Shown: in pieces, positions 17,975 through 27,372 of the stretch
Position numbering within the stretch: position 1 is the stretch's first letter
Layout: each line of letters begins with the position of its first letter
Assembly: GCA_002457055.1 (NCBI GenBank)
Contig: NTKT01000008.1
Span: 1 to 64,000 of the forward strand
Direction of reading: 5' to 3'
Source of the DNA: Rhodobacteraceae bacterium MED-G08
GTDB lineage: Bacteria; Pseudomonadota; Alphaproteobacteria; Rhodobacterales; Rhodobacteraceae
Length of the DNA: 64,000 nt
The notes under the pieces: model-generated
Databases searched by the model: none
What the model was told of the DNA's origin: nothing
Seen by the model: the letters and a program-made list of their open reading frames with translations, nothing else
Program-made: the position numbers and the translations under genes

Positions 17975-18841
17975 TTGGATAAGGAATTAAAGACTAACTC
18001 ATCTGTAATAGACGAACACTTTAAATTTGTTTTTCAATCCTTCGACAGTAGCTGTTTAAATGACGCCATGCAATATGCTCTGTTGGGAGGTAAAAAGCTT
18101 AGAGGTTACTTAGTAAATCAGTCCTCAAAACTTTTTGATATTGATCTTTCTAAATCGATTTGGGCGGCTTGCTCAATTGAAGCAATGCACGCTTATTCTC
18201 TTGTTCATGATGATTTGCCAGCAATGGATGACGATGACCTGAGACGTGGTAAGCCAACTGTTCACAAAAAATGGGACGAGGCAACAGCTATTCTTGCGGG
18301 AGATGCATTACAAACATTTTCATTTCAACTTCTAAGTGATCCAAGTTTTAGAATTCGGGATGAATACCGACAAAAATTAATTCACCAATTGTCGTTAGCA
18401 TCTGGTGCTGGCGGCATGGTGCTTGGGCAGGCATTAGATATTTTAGCAGAAACATCCGATACAGCTCTAAATTTAGATGATATTATTAGAATGCAAAGGA
18501 TGAAAACTGGTGCACTGATCGAATGGTCAGCTTGCTCTGGAGCAGTTATGAATGGGGAAAACCCCAGTGCCCTTTTAGAATACTCCAAATCAGTTGGCTT
18601 GGCGTTTCAAATTATCGATGATATTTTAGACGTTGAAGGTGATCCATTGAAGGTTGGAAAGCGTTTAAACAAGGATAATAATGCGGGTAAAGCTACTTTC
18701 GTATCGCTGCTTGGAATGGATACTGCTAAAAAACATTCGTCATTCTTGATAGATAAAGCGCATGAAGCGTTAGTACCATACGGTGTTAAAGCAAAGAACT
18801 TGCGACAGTTGGCAAGTTTCGTTATTTCGCGCAATAAATGA
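17975..18841 (+). CDS. ispA: Farnesyl diphosphate synthase (polyprenyl synthetase)
   Basis: IspA condenses isopentenyl diphosphate with DMAPP and GPP to make farnesyl diphosphate, precursor of undecaprenyl, quinone and hopanoid chains. The 288-residue protein has the first aspartate-rich motif [10 protein letters not shown] preceded by HAYSLVHDD, and the second, DDILDVEGD, near residue 210. GGKKLRGYL is the conserved IPP/diphosphate-binding block (around residue 38). Start is TTG 17975. It sits between xseB and dxs, which supplies the C5 units. The two residues before the first aspartate motif are small/aromatic in the pattern expected for C15 products, but product length is not certain from sequence. 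Confidence 0.93.
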   Translation: MDKELKTNSSVIDEHFKFVFQSFDSSCLNDAMQYALLGGKKLRGYLVNQSSKLFDIDLSKSIWAACSIEAMHAYSLVHDDLPAMDDDDLRRGKPTVHKKWDEATAILAGDALQTFSFQLLSDPSFRIRDEYRQKLIHQLSLASGAGGMVLGQALDILAETSDTALNLDDIIRMQRMKTGALIEWSACSGAVMNGENPSALLEYSKSVGLAFQIIDDILDVEGDPLKVGKRLNKDNNAGKATFVSLLGMDTAKKHSSFLIDKAHEALVPYGVKAKNLRQLASFVISRNK

Positions 18842-18860
18842 ATTAAACCGGGGGCAGCGA

Positions 18861-20789
18861 ATGAGCCAAAGGCCAGATACTCCAATGTTGGACCAGGTAC
18901 AAATACCTGCTGATTTAAAACGTTTTACTGATCAAGAACTTAAGTTCTTGGCAGATGAATTACGTAAAGAAACTATTTCTGCCGTCTCTGAGACTGGTGG
19001 CCATTTAGGTGCTGGCTTAGGTGTAATTGAGTTGTCCGTTGCACTTCATAATGTATTTGATGCTCCCAAAGATAAGATTATCTGGGACGTAAGTCACCAA
19101 GCTTACCCACATAAAATCCTAACTGGCCGGCGTGACCGAATAAGAACATTGAGACAAAAAAATGGTCTTAGTGGTTTCACAAAAAGAAGTGAAAGTGAAT
19201 ATGATCCTTTTGGTGCAGCACATTCAAGCACTTCGATAAGTGCCGCCTTGGGTTTCGCAGTCGCTCACGATTTAGGTGGTAATTGTATATCTGGGCTTGG
19301 AGATGCCATTGCTGTAATTGGTGACGGCGCAATGTCTGCAGGTATGGCTTATGAGGCTATGAACCATGCAGGCCACTTAGGCAAAAGATTAATAGTTATC
19401 TTGAACGATAACGAAATGTCGATAGCACCACCAGTTGGCGCACTTTCGAGTTATTTATCGCAACTTTATGCAGGAGCTCCCTTTCAGGATTTAAAAGCAG
19501 CTGCCAAGGGTGCTATAAGTTTTTTGCCAGAACCTTTTCGGGATGGAGCTAAGCGGGCAAAAGATTTACTGAAGGGTATGGCTGTTGGTGGCACAATGTT
19601 TGAAGCTTTAGGTTTTTCTTATATTGGCCCGATTGATGGCCATGATTTAGATCAATTGTTGCCTGTCTTGAGAACTGTAAAAGAAAGGGCATCTGGCCCA
19701 ATTTTAATCCATGCAGTCACAAAAAAAGGCCGAGGTTTTGCTCCCGCAGAGAATGCAGATGATAAGGGTCATGCAACTGCGCAATTTGATTTAGTTACTG
19801 GTAAACAGGACAAAGGCAAGTCAAATGCAATCAGTTATACATCTGCTTTTTCAAATGCGTTGCTGGATCTTGCTTCTAAGGATAATAAAATCTGTGCAAT
19901 TACTGCAGCAATGCCGGATGGAACCGGATTGAAACTTTTTTCGGAGAGATACCCTTCTAGATGTTTTGACGTTGGAATAGCTGAACAACATGCGGTAACC
20001 TTCTCTGCTGCACTGGCGGCTGGCGGTATGAAACCCTTTTGTGCAATTTATTCGACTTTCCTTCAAAGAGGGTATGATCAGGTTGTCCATGATGTGGCAA
20101 TACAGAGACTACCAGTTAGGTTTGCGATTGATCGGGCAGGTCTGGTTGGTGCCGATGGGGCTACTCATGCAGGAAGTTTTGATATTTCCTTTCTCGCGAA
20201 CCTACCTGGATTTGTTGTTATGGCGCCTTCTGATGAAGCAGAGCTTATCCATATGGTACAGACAGCTGCGGAATATAGTGAAGGCCCAATAGCACTTCGT
20301 TATCCCAGAGGAGAGGGTGTTGGAGTAGAGCTGCCAAAAGCTGGAGATTTATTAGAAATTGGTAAGGGTCGGGTAATTAATAATGGTAACAAAGTTGCTA
20401 TATTAAGTTTTGGTACTCGTTTAAAAGAAGTCCTAAAGGCTTCCGAACTTTTACGACCAATGGGTTTCGATATCACAGTTGCAGATGCTCGATTTGCTAA
20501 ACCACTTGATCATGATTTAATACAACTTTTATGCTCTGAACATGAAGTTATAATTACTGTTGAAGAAGGCGCGGTTGGAGGCTTTGGGTCTCATGTTGCG
20601 CAACATATAGCAGAAAAAGGCTTTTTAGATCGTGGGCTAAAGTTTCGATCCATGTTTCTTCCAGATGTTTTTATAGACCAAGCGAGCCAGTCGGATATGT
20701 ATAACGTAGCCGAAATGAATTCTGAGCATATTGTGAACAAAGTATTAGCAACACTGGGTATTTCTAAGATTAATTCAAAATTAGCATGA
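18861..20789 (+). CDS. dxs: 1-deoxy-D-xylulose-5-phosphate synthase
   Basis: Dxs joins pyruvate and glyceraldehyde 3-phosphate with thiamine diphosphate to form DXP, the first step of the MEP isoprenoid pathway and a precursor of thiamine and pyridoxal. The 642-residue protein has the transketolase pattern: [33 protein letters not shown], the ThDP motif [18 protein letters not shown] ending near NDNEMS, and in the pyrimidine domain [18 protein letters not shown] with catalytic E. I place the start at ATG 18861, which follows GGGGGCAGCG and gives the usual N-terminus; a longer frame opens at 18783 but would overlap ispA. It ends the xseB-ispA-dxs unit. Confidence 0.96.
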   Translation: MSQRPDTPMLDQVQIPADLKRFTDQELKFLADELRKETISAVSETGGHLGAGLGVIELSVALHNVFDAPKDKIIWDVSHQAYPHKILTGRRDRIRTLRQKNGLSGFTKRSESEYDPFGAAHSSTSISAALGFAVAHDLGGNCISGLGDAIAVIGDGAMSAGMAYEAMNHAGHLGKRLIVILNDNEMSIAPPVGALSSYLSQLYAGAPFQDLKAAAKGAISFLPEPFRDGAKRAKDLLKGMAVGGTMFEALGFSYIGPIDGHDLDQLLPVLRTVKERASGPILIHAVTKKGRGFAPAENADDKGHATAQFDLVTGKQDKGKSNAISYTSAFSNALLDLASKDNKICAITAAMPDGTGLKLFSERYPSRCFDVGIAEQHAVTFSAALAAGGMKPFCAIYSTFLQRGYDQVVHDVAIQRLPVRFAIDRAGLVGADGATHAGSFDISFLANLPGFVVMAPSDEAELIHMVQTAAEYSEGPIALRYPRGEGVGVELPKAGDLLEIGKGRVINNGNKVAILSFGTRLKEVLKASELLRPMGFDITVADARFAKPLDHDLIQLLCSEHEVIITVEEGAVGGFGSHVAQHIAEKGFLDRGLKFRSMFLPDVFIDQASQSDMYNVAEMNSEHIVNKVLATLGISKINSKLA

Positions 20790-20805
20790 GAGCGATAAAT
20801 CGCTC
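20790..20805. terminator. Small convergent hairpin between dxs and the SDR gene
   Basis: GAGCGA/TCGCTC with a TAAA loop fills the 16-bp gap between two converging genes. No clear T-run follows on either strand, so its strength as a terminator is doubtful. Confidence 0.35.
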
Positions 20806-21666
20806 CTAGTCTAGTTTGCCAGCTAATGTATCGAGGCCGGACTTGAAGTCTGGATATTTTAGAGTGAGTTTAAATTCTCTTTTAATAAGATCATTCTTAA
20901 CGCGTTTGTTGTCTGCATAAAAACTTCTGGCCATCGGGGTCATGTCTGCTTCTTCAAAAACAACTTTTGGAAGATCAGGATAGTTAATTAGTTTTGCTGC
21001 ATAGTCTAAGACTTCATCTTGTGCTGCAGGCATATCATCACATACATTATATATTGAACCGTAGTTTGGCATATCTATTGATGCTTTCAAAACCCTTGCA
21101 ATGTCTTCAACATGGATCCGACTAAAAAATTGTCCTGGTTTACTTATCAACTGTGCTTTGCCTGACCTAATTTTATCTAATGGATTTCGGTTCACACCAT
21201 AAATGCCGGCTAAACGAAATATATGTATGGGTAAATTGTCTATGCTGGCCCATCTGTTTTCGGCCTCTAACCTCAGACGCCCTCTGTTGTTTGATGGATT
21301 AACTGGTGTTTTTTCATCGACCCAATTTCCGTCGTGATTACCGTAAACGCTAGTTGTAGAGAGGTATCCAAACCATGAAAGTTGTTTAGACCTTGAAATG
21401 ATTTGCTCTGCAAATTTTTTATAAACAGGATCTCCAACTTCGGTTGGAGCTATTGAGTGCAAAATATAGTCTGAACGGTTGATAGCAGATTTGATTTCTG
21501 ACTCATCTGACCACAATAGTGCGTTTATATTTTTTTTTCTGAGCAAATCGGCCGTTAGAGCACTTCTGGTTGTGCCCCAAACCTCCCAATTTTTATCTCT
21601 TAAATAATCTACTAATGCGTTTGCCGTGTAGCCAAGTCCGAAAATCAATAAACATGGACGTTTCAT
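20806..21666 (-). CDS. NAD-dependent epimerase/dehydratase-like SDR protein (YeeZ-like)
   Basis: The 286-residue protein is an extended short-chain dehydrogenase/epimerase-like protein. It begins with the dinucleotide-binding fold LLIFGLGYTANALVDYL (GxGYTA, a form found in the YeeZ subgroup) and a TTRS end of the second strand; YLSTTSVYGNHDGNWVDE is the conserved strand with Ser/Tyr of the catalytic region; the usual YxxxK is replaced by a R-L-x-x-E-N-R-W pattern, as in other YeeZ-like proteins. The substrate is unknown. The ATG at 21666 fits the Rossmann start; a TTG at 21696 would add ten residues. It lies downstream of nhaA on the same strand but 102 nt away. Confidence 0.82.
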   Translation of the reverse strand: MKRPCLLIFGLGYTANALVDYLRDKNWEVWGTTRSALTADLLRKKNINALLWSDESEIKSAINRSDYILHSIAPTEVGDPVYKKFAEQIISRSKQLSWFGYLSTTSVYGNHDGNWVDEKTPVNPSNNRGRLRLEAENRWASIDNLPIHIFRLAGIYGVNRNPLDKIRSGKAQLISKPGQFFSRIHVEDIARVLKASIDMPNYGSIYNVCDDMPAAQDEVLDYAAKLINYPDLPKVVFEEADMTPMARSFYADNKRVKNDLIKREFKLTLKYPDFKSGLDTLAGKLD

Positions 21667-21767
21667 AGTGCGAATAACTAACTGATCAATTCTCAACCGT
21701 TAAAGATAAAATTTTATCGGGCAATACTAACTGAAGCAAAGCATAATACCAGAATATTCTTGATGGT

Positions 21768-23021
21768 TCAGACTTCTAGTTCTTTCTTTTCAACTTTTGT
21801 AACTTTACCAGCGATTATGGATAAAATTGCGGCTGCGAAACTAAACAAGGCCCCCATCTTTGCAGCATCTTGCACAGGTCCTGCTTCAAAAGCGACAGTT
21901 GCCACAAATAATGAAACTGTAAAACCAATTGCTGCGACAAATCCAATGACTACAAGATCAACCAACCTTAAGCCTTCAGGCATTCCCAGTTTTAGTGGAA
22001 CTGCGGCAAGCCACCCAAATAAAAATATACCAATCGGTTTTCCAATTATCAGACCAGCTAGAACCAGCCAAGTTGCATCGCCAATGGCAGAAAATTCCAC
22101 GCCGGCATTTAGCAAGCCAAAGAAGAAAAGCACCACTTCGACTGGATGTTTAAGAGCGTGCTCCATAGTATTGAGAAGATCATGAACGTGTTCCTCTGCT
22201 TGGTCAAAGAACCCAAACGCTCGATCTGCATGAGGTATTGCTGGAACAATAGGGAGTAGCCCTAATGCTGGATGTAAACCTGAACGCATAAAACCATACC
22301 AACTTATGCATCCAGCAATAGCATATGGCCAAAAAGACAAATTTTTACGAACCCAGGTTGCTTTTGCTTTGGTTGGGTCGTCAGCGTCAAGTTTTCCAGG
22401 AAGCCAATTGAATACTAGATAAGCCAAAAGAGCAGCGCCAGCAGACAACAAAAGCCATTCGGGAGCCAGTTCTCCAGAGGGATAGAAAATAGCTAAAATG
22501 ATTAATCCAGCTGCATCGTCTGCAATGGCCAGAAGTAATAAAAAGCTTACTGCGGGATGGCCAGCACCAAACACTAATCGTCCCACAAGATAACAAAAAG
22601 CTATGTCGGTAGCTGTTGGGATTGCCCATCCATTTGCAACCGCATTGTAAGTGTCAGAGCCAAGCATCATAGCCATACCAAGATAGACTGCTATTGGTCC
22701 AAACATCCCCCCCGCAGTCGCAAACAATGGCGTAGCTGCTTTTTTGCCTCTTAGGCTTCCGTTTTCAAGAATAATAGCTTCCCAAACTTCTTTAGCCGCA
22801 ATTGCAAAGAATAGAGCCATGAGAATATCATTCACTAAGTAATGTAAGGTCAGAGTTCGATGGCCATCATGGTAGTGGCCGATTGGGGAATAATCCCAAA
22901 TAATGTAATCCACAAAATGGTGATAACTTATTGGATTCGTGTTAGCCCAAATAAGCGCTACAATTGCTCCAATAATGAGGAGCAGCGAGTAATTAGTTAA
23001 AAAATTCCAAACGCGATACAT
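21768..23021 (-). CDS. nhaA: Na+/H+ antiporter NhaA
   Basis: NhaA is an inner-membrane electrogenic antiporter that exports Na+ in exchange for protons, important for sodium and pH balance in seawater. The 417-residue protein has about 12 hydrophobic segments. The key ion-binding region LLLAIADDAAGLIILAIFY has the paired aspartates (DD, the equivalents of D163/D164 in E. coli), and GWAIPTATDIAFCYLVG is another family signature, as is the C-terminal AAIGFTVSLFVATVAFE. ATG 23021 follows AAGGTGTG and gives the usual N-terminus; an upstream start at 23060 would add 13 residues. A transmembrane HDHxV-like histidine cluster near HHFVDY is also seen. Confidence 0.95.
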   Translation of the reverse strand: MYRVWNFLTNYSLLLIIGAIVALIWANTNPISYHHFVDYIIWDYSPIGHYHDGHRTLTLHYLVNDILMALFFAIAAKEVWEAIILENGSLRGKKAATPLFATAGGMFGPIAVYLGMAMMLGSDTYNAVANGWAIPTATDIAFCYLVGRLVFGAGHPAVSFLLLLAIADDAAGLIILAIFYPSGELAPEWLLLSAGAALLAYLVFNWLPGKLDADDPTKAKATWVRKNLSFWPYAIAGCISWYGFMRSGLHPALGLLPIVPAIPHADRAFGFFDQAEEHVHDLLNTMEHALKHPVEVVLFFFGLLNAGVEFSAIGDATWLVLAGLIIGKPIGIFLFGWLAAVPLKLGMPEGLRLVDLVVIGFVAAIGFTVSLFVATVAFEAGPVQDAAKMGALFSFAAAILSIIAGKVTKVEKKELEV

Positions 23022-23164
23022 AAAAACACACACCTTATTTTTGTGGCTGACTATCAACAAATATTCATTGTATCAAGTGCTACAATAAAATCAGTAATTC
23101 ATTCACCGAATATATCATAGATAGGCTGTAGCTAGGTGTAGCTCAGTCCAAATCAAGTTTGATT

Positions 23165-23596
23165 TTACTCAAATTTTTGTCTTAGGTCTCTTAAGATGGG
23201 AACAATCGCCCTCAAGCGTTCTTCCCCCATTTCGCTTATTAATTGGTTTATGATCGGTGTAACGGCTGCCAATGCATTGTTTCTTGCTACGATACCAGCG
23301 GGGCTAATGCTGACCATTTTCCGTCTTGCGTCGTCCCAATCGGGTCGTATATGTATATATCCTGATAACTCCAATTTATTAAGAGTATTTGTAATTGCCC
23401 CTCTTGTAACACGGAAACTTTTTGCAATTTGAGCTGGTGTTCTTTCAATCTTAGTATGGCTCAATTGATTTAATACTGAAAAATGGGATAGTTCCATTCC
23501 TTTAGGTAAGACCTTAGCTAATCGAGCACGCACCAACTGATCCAGAGCAAGGATTTCTCCAAAAAGTGATACTGCCAATGAGTTTTCGCTATCCAT
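23165..23596 (-). CDS. MarR-family transcriptional regulator
   Basis: The 143-residue protein is a winged-helix MarR regulator. The DNA-binding part shows helix-turn-helix features in RTPAQIAKSFRVTRGAITNTLNKLELSGYIH, then the wing with RPDWDDARRKMVSISPAG, containing the DxRxK/xV signature of the family. The dimerisation helices flank it (LVRARLAKVLP and INQLISEMGEERLRAIVPILRDL). It is third in a minus-strand unit behind grxC and a nitrilase (3 nt gap to the latter), so it may respond to a redox or small-molecule signal. Target genes are unknown. Confidence 0.9.
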   Translation of the reverse strand: MDSENSLAVSLFGEILALDQLVRARLAKVLPKGMELSHFSVLNQLSHTKIERTPAQIAKSFRVTRGAITNTLNKLELSGYIHIRPDWDDARRKMVSISPAGIVARNNALAAVTPIINQLISEMGEERLRAIVPILRDLRQKFE

Positions 23597-23598
23597 AA

Positions 23599-24435
23599 CT
23601 ACTCATAACTATACTTACAATCATGCGTCAATGACGGCAATTTAGAACGAACTGTTGTCACCTTAGATAGATCACACGAAAAGTATGATAAACTATTTAC
23701 ACCATTAGTCGCATTTACCAGAACAGTCCCCCATGGGTCGACTGCCATTGAGTGGCCATATGTCTTTCTGTCTCCGCCATTGGAAAAATTATGTGTTCCA
23801 GTTTGCGCTGGAGCAATTACGAAAGCACCGTTTTCTATCGCTCGCGCGCGCAAAAGTATTTCCCAATGAGCCTTACCTGTTGGCACTGTAAATGCAGAAG
23901 GTACTGTTAATATCTGCGCTCCCCGTTTAGAAAGATCTCTGTAAAGATGGGGAAATCTGATATCGTAGCATATGCTCAAACCAAATTTTCCGAGGGCAGT
24001 TGAAACGACTTTCGCTTTTTCCCCTGCCGCAAATCTTGAGCTCTCATTATATTTTTCTGAGTATGATACGCTAGCGTCAAACATGTGAAGTTTATCGTAT
24101 TTTGCTAAAATTCTACCTGAGGTGTCTATAAAGAAAGACCGATTTATTAATTTATGTCCGCTTTTATTATGTTTGAGAGCTAGCGAGCCCACTAATATAT
24201 TGAGAGACTTATTTTTGGCAGCTTTGATTAAACTTGCCAGGGTAATATCTTCTTCCTCTACTTGTAGTACTTTGTCTTGATGTGTTTTAGAGTTTGAAAT
24301 GCAATTTGCAGTCTCTGGCAACGCAATAAAATCTACATTTTTAGCTGCAGCTATATTAATCATTTTATTTATGATTTCTAAGTTTTCTTTGGGATCTTCT
24401 GTAGAGGATAATTGAAAAAGCGCGCCTTTCCACAT
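23599..24435 (-). CDS. Carbon-nitrogen hydrolase (nitrilase family, NIT1/amidase-like)
   Basis: The 278-residue protein has the Glu-Lys-Cys triad of the nitrilase superfamily: E in FIALPETANC, K in YDKLHMFDA, C in GLSICYDIRFPHLYR. The CYDIRFP form and the overall pattern (IAPAQTGTH, GHSMAVDPWG) correspond to the NIT1/omega-amidase-like branch, whose members hydrolyse deaminated glutathione or 2-oxoglutaramate. Its gene follows grxC by 3 nt, in line with a glutathione-linked repair role. The substrate is an inference from the family and the operon. The family is cytosolic and I see no signal peptide. Confidence 0.9.
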   Translation of the reverse strand: MWKGALFQLSSTEDPKENLEIINKMINIAAAKNVDFIALPETANCISNSKTHQDKVLQVEEEDITLASLIKAAKNKSLNILVGSLALKHNKSGHKLINRSFFIDTSGRILAKYDKLHMFDASVSYSEKYNESSRFAAGEKAKVVSTALGKFGLSICYDIRFPHLYRDLSKRGAQILTVPSAFTVPTGKAHWEILLRARAIENGAFVIAPAQTGTHNFSNGGDRKTYGHSMAVDPWGTVLVNATNGVNSLSYFSCDLSKVTTVRSKLPSLTHDCKYSYE

Positions 24436-24438
24436 TGG

Positions 24439-24696
24439 TTAATCTTTCAACAATTTTTCAAGTTCACCAGATTGTTGGAGGGTATACAATTCGGAGAAAC
24501 CACCGACATGTTTATTATTCAAAAATATTTGCGGTACGGTTCGCATCCCATTTGATTTTCTCATCATTTCTCCCCTGCCTTCAAGATCAGATGAAATATC
24601 GATCTCCTCATAGGAAATGCCTCTCTTTTCCAGTAATCTTTTTGCGGCATGACAAAATCCACATGTTTGGGTTAGATATATTGTAATCTTGTTCAC
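24439..24696 (-). CDS. grxC: Glutaredoxin 3 (GrxC)
   Basis: The 85-residue protein is a classical dithiol glutaredoxin that uses glutathione to reduce protein disulfides and ribonucleotide reductase. The redox site is TQTCGFCHAAKRLL (C12, C15), a CGFC variant of the usual CPYC. The cis-proline segment is RTVPQIFLNNKHVGG, with the glutathione-binding TVPQ and GG motifs. GTG 24696 is the start. It is the first gene of the grxC-nitrilase-marR unit and is divergent from a methyltransferase gene. Confidence 0.95.
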   Translation of the reverse strand: MNKITIYLTQTCGFCHAAKRLLEKRGISYEEIDISSDLEGRGEMMRKSNGMRTVPQIFLNNKHVGGFSELYTLQQSGELEKLLKD

Positions 24697-24827
24697 TTTA
24701 AAAAGTCTCAGGTTTATTTTGGTTTAATGTTATGATCTTGTTATTTAGTTACGGTTTATTTAGTACTAAATGCTGTTGATAAATTTATCAATTTCAGAAT
24801 TTTATTCTCATGTTGGGCAATATTTTA

Positions 24828-25649
24828 ATGAATAACCCTAAGATGTTAGTTGATCGAACGGCATTGAAGATGAACCGAAATAGGGCCGTTGATAGTGGTG
24901 GATATTTTCTCCACGAACTTGCCATATCAGAGGTTAAAGACAGACTTAGTAATATTAATAGAGATTTTCAATCAATTGCTATTGTAACGGGTCTATCAAC
25001 GATTTGGCGCAAAGCATTTCCATCGGCTACCGTTATCGAAGATAGCGAAAATCTAAATTTAAAACGTGGCAAATATGATCTTGTAATACATGGTATGGCA
25101 TTACATTGGGCTAATGATCCCGTGGGCCAGCTAATCCAACTAAGGCTTGCCCTTAAAGGTGACGGTTTGATGATTGCTGTATGCTTAGGTGGAACTACAT
25201 TAAATGAGCTACGTGATGTGCTGATAGAGGCAGAAACAACATTATCAGGCGGAATTCATCCAAGGTTAATGCCTATGGCTGAAATTCGTGATCTTGGCTC
25301 GCTTATTCAAAGAGCGGGGTTTGCTTTGCCGGTAGCAGATAGTTCTATTACTGAGTGTCTCTATAAAGATTTTTATACTTTGCTGCACGATTTGCGTGCA
25401 ATGGCTGAGACAAATGTGCTCATAAATAGGACAAAGAATTTCACAAAACGTAGTGTTTTTCGACTAGCATCTGAGTTATACCACAGGAATTTCTCTAAAT
25501 CAGACGATATGGTAAGTGCAACTTATGAACATATTTATCTCACAGGTTGGGCACCGGACCCTGGTCAACAAAAGCCACTCAGGCCGGGAAGTGCAAAAAT
25601 GCGCTTGGCTGATGCCCTGCAGTCAAAAGAAACCAGCTTACCGGATTGA
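24828..25649 (+). CDS. SAM-dependent methyltransferase (BioC/NDUFAF5-like)
   Basis: The protein (about 273 residues from ATG 24828, 279 from 24810) resembles class I methyltransferases of the BioC/NDUFAF5 type found next to grxC-comF in Alphaproteobacteria. The SAM-binding nucleotide loop is unusual in that GxGxG is not obvious (SIAIVTGLSTIWRKAFP); the acidic end of the next strand is VIEDSENL; the following strand is the YDLVIHGMALHWANDPVGQL block typical of this family. The C-terminal LTGWAPDPGQQKPLRPGSA tail is also typical. The degenerate SAM loop may indicate weak or lost activity. Target unknown; the comF gene often found next to it is absent. Confidence 0.78.
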   Translation: MNNPKMLVDRTALKMNRNRAVDSGGYFLHELAISEVKDRLSNINRDFQSIAIVTGLSTIWRKAFPSATVIEDSENLNLKRGKYDLVIHGMALHWANDPVGQLIQLRLALKGDGLMIAVCLGGTTLNELRDVLIEAETTLSGGIHPRLMPMAEIRDLGSLIQRAGFALPVADSSITECLYKDFYTLLHDLRAMAETNVLINRTKNFTKRSVFRLASELYHRNFSKSDDMVSATYEHIYLTGWAPDPGQQKPLRPGSAKMRLADALQSKETSLPD

Positions 25650-25714
25650 CCATGGTGATAAATGTTTTATGTCAATTAATTGAAAAAGTTGATTATTAGC
25701 TCTGAAGGAAAGAA

Positions 25715-26779
25715 ATGTTTGATACTTCAACGCCACTCGAGACACCACAGTACGCAGACGAAGACCATCCAAAAGTTCCAAAGCAAAAAATTGGGATCTT
25801 GGTTGCCAATTTAGGCACACCTGATAACTATGATTATTGGTCAATGAGAAGATACTTAAATGAATTTTTATCGGATAGAAGGGTAATCGATTATTCCCCT
25901 TTTCTTTGGCAGCCTTTGCTACAATTGCTTATCCTTACATCAAGGCCGTTTAGGTCTGGTGCTGCCTATAAGTCAATTTGGAATGAAACTGAGTCAGAAA
26001 GTCCATTGATGACAATAACTAAAGCTCAAACAGCTGCAATTAAGAAGATTATGCATGAGAAATATGGAGAAAATGTGGCTGTGGATTTCTGTATGCGCTA
26101 TGGCAATCCTTCAACAAAATCACGTGTCCGATCCTTGGTTAGTATGGGGTGCAACAAAATTCTATTTTTTCCGCTCTATCCCCACTATGCAGGTGCTACA
26201 AGTGCTACTGCTAATGATCAATTTTTCAGAGCCCTCATGAATGAGAAATGGCAGCCATCTGTTAGAACCGTTTCACCATATTTTGATAATTCTCAGTACA
26301 TCGACGCGTTGGCCAAGTCAGTAGAAACTGCTTATAAAAAGGCTGATAAAAAACCAGAAATTTTAGTTTGTTCATACCACGGTGTTCCGCGTCGTTACCT
26401 AGTGCAAGGAGGTGACCCGTATCATTGTCAATGTCAGAAAACTACGCGGCTCCTCAAAGAGCGCCTTGGTTGGTCTGATACCGATATTGTTACAACCTTT
26501 CAGTCTAAATTTGGTCCAGAAGAATGGTTGAAACCTTATACTGTTGAGGAGGTGGCAAGATTAGCTAAAGAGGACGGGATAAAAAATATTGCAGTAATTG
26601 CGCCCGCGTTCTCAGCAGACTGTATTGAAACACTTGAAGAAATTAACGAGGAAATAAAAGAGAGCTTTGAGGAGGCTGGTGGCAGTGAATTCTTATACAT
26701 TCCTTGTTTAAACGATGAGCCTTCGCATATAGGTGCGCTCTGCAAAATTATTGAAAACAATTTATCGGGGTGGATATAG
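25715..26779 (+). CDS. hemH: Ferrochelatase
   Basis: HemH inserts Fe2+ into protoporphyrin IX, the last step of protohaem synthesis. The 354-residue protein has the family pattern: IGILVANLGTPDNYDYWSMR near the N-terminus, the FFPLYPHYAGATSAT block, the active-site histidine in VCSYHGVPRRYLVQGGDPYHCQCQ, and FQSKFGPEEWLKPYT. The C-terminal AVIAPAFSADCIETLEEINEE carries the conserved glutamates proposed for metal delivery. It is likely peripheral on the inner membrane, as in other bacteria. It stands alone on the plus strand and converges with the MaoC-family hydratase gene. Confidence 0.97.
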   Translation: MFDTSTPLETPQYADEDHPKVPKQKIGILVANLGTPDNYDYWSMRRYLNEFLSDRRVIDYSPFLWQPLLQLLILTSRPFRSGAAYKSIWNETESESPLMTITKAQTAAIKKIMHEKYGENVAVDFCMRYGNPSTKSRVRSLVSMGCNKILFFPLYPHYAGATSATANDQFFRALMNEKWQPSVRTVSPYFDNSQYIDALAKSVETAYKKADKKPEILVCSYHGVPRRYLVQGGDPYHCQCQKTTRLLKERLGWSDTDIVTTFQSKFGPEEWLKPYTVEEVARLAKEDGIKNIAVIAPAFSADCIETLEEINEEIKESFEEAGGSEFLYIPCLNDEPSHIGALCKIIENNLSGWI

Positions 26780-26781
26780 TA

Positions 26782-27237
26782 TTAAAAATACTGTCTCTCA
26801 ATCCAGATCGCTAACAACGCAGGTTTCGCATTTCCCTCTATTTCAACCTTAGTGCTCCAGGTTAATTTTATAACATCAGGGCTCTTTTCAGTAATTTTTG
26901 AGAGTTTAAAGACCCCTCGGATCTTATCGGTAGATTTGACCGGTGCTAAAAACCTTAGTCTATCAAAACCTATATTTATGCCCATTTTTAGACCCTCTAT
27001 TTGGGGTATAGCGTCGTAATACATTGCGGAGAGTAGGGACATAGTTAGAAATCCATGTGCAATTGTTGTCCCATATTCAGTATCTTTAGCCTTGTTTGGA
27101 TCTATATGAATATATTGGTTGTCGTGCGTAACTTTCGCAAAAGAATTTATGAGTTCCTGATTGACTTGGAACCATTTTGACGTCCACTCTTTATTTTTTT
27201 TCCAAGTGAGTAATTTTGTAATGCTTGGGGTAGTCAT
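26782..27237 (-). CDS. MaoC-family (R)-specific enoyl-CoA hydratase-like protein
   Basis: The 151-residue protein has the single hotdog fold of MaoC dehydratases. Its hydratase motif is NQYIHIDPNKAKDTEYGTTIAHGFLTMSLLS, with the catalytic Asp (in IHIDP) and His (AHGF), the arrangement of PhaJ-type (R)-hydratases that add water to trans-2-enoyl-CoA. FDRLRFLAPVKSTDKIRG is a further conserved region. PhaJ-type enzymes feed polyhydroxyalkanoate synthesis or fatty-acid oxidation, but no such gene is nearby to support either. It converges with hemH, with a small AGTATT/AATACT hairpin over the junction. Confidence 0.85.
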   Translation of the reverse strand: MTTPSITKLLTWKKNKEWTSKWFQVNQELINSFAKVTHDNQYIHIDPNKAKDTEYGTTIAHGFLTMSLLSAMYYDAIPQIEGLKMGINIGFDRLRFLAPVKSTDKIRGVFKLSKITEKSPDVIKLTWSTKVEIEGNAKPALLAIWIERQYF

Positions 27238-27372
27238 TCTAAATCTTAACTTCGCTGTTTGGCATCAAACCCTATTTCGGATGGCGTTATTTTGCGGTAA
27301 AGCTCTTCAAATAGTTGCTTCCAATCATCATAGTGTTTATTGCTTGATGATGAAAGAGATAGGATTATTACC

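Noticed and set aside
21760-22185. 141-codon plus-strand ORF antisense to nhaA
   Set aside because: It lies entirely within the nhaA coding strand complement, is Ser/Thr/Ala-rich in the way shadow frames are, and has no ribosome binding site or recognisable domain.
23130-23150. tRNA-like D-arm sequence (GTGTAGCTCAGT) between nhaA and the MarR gene
   Set aside because: Only the 5' D-arm-like stretch is present; no anticodon or T-arm follows before the MarR stop codon, so it is neither a tRNA nor a convincing att remnant.
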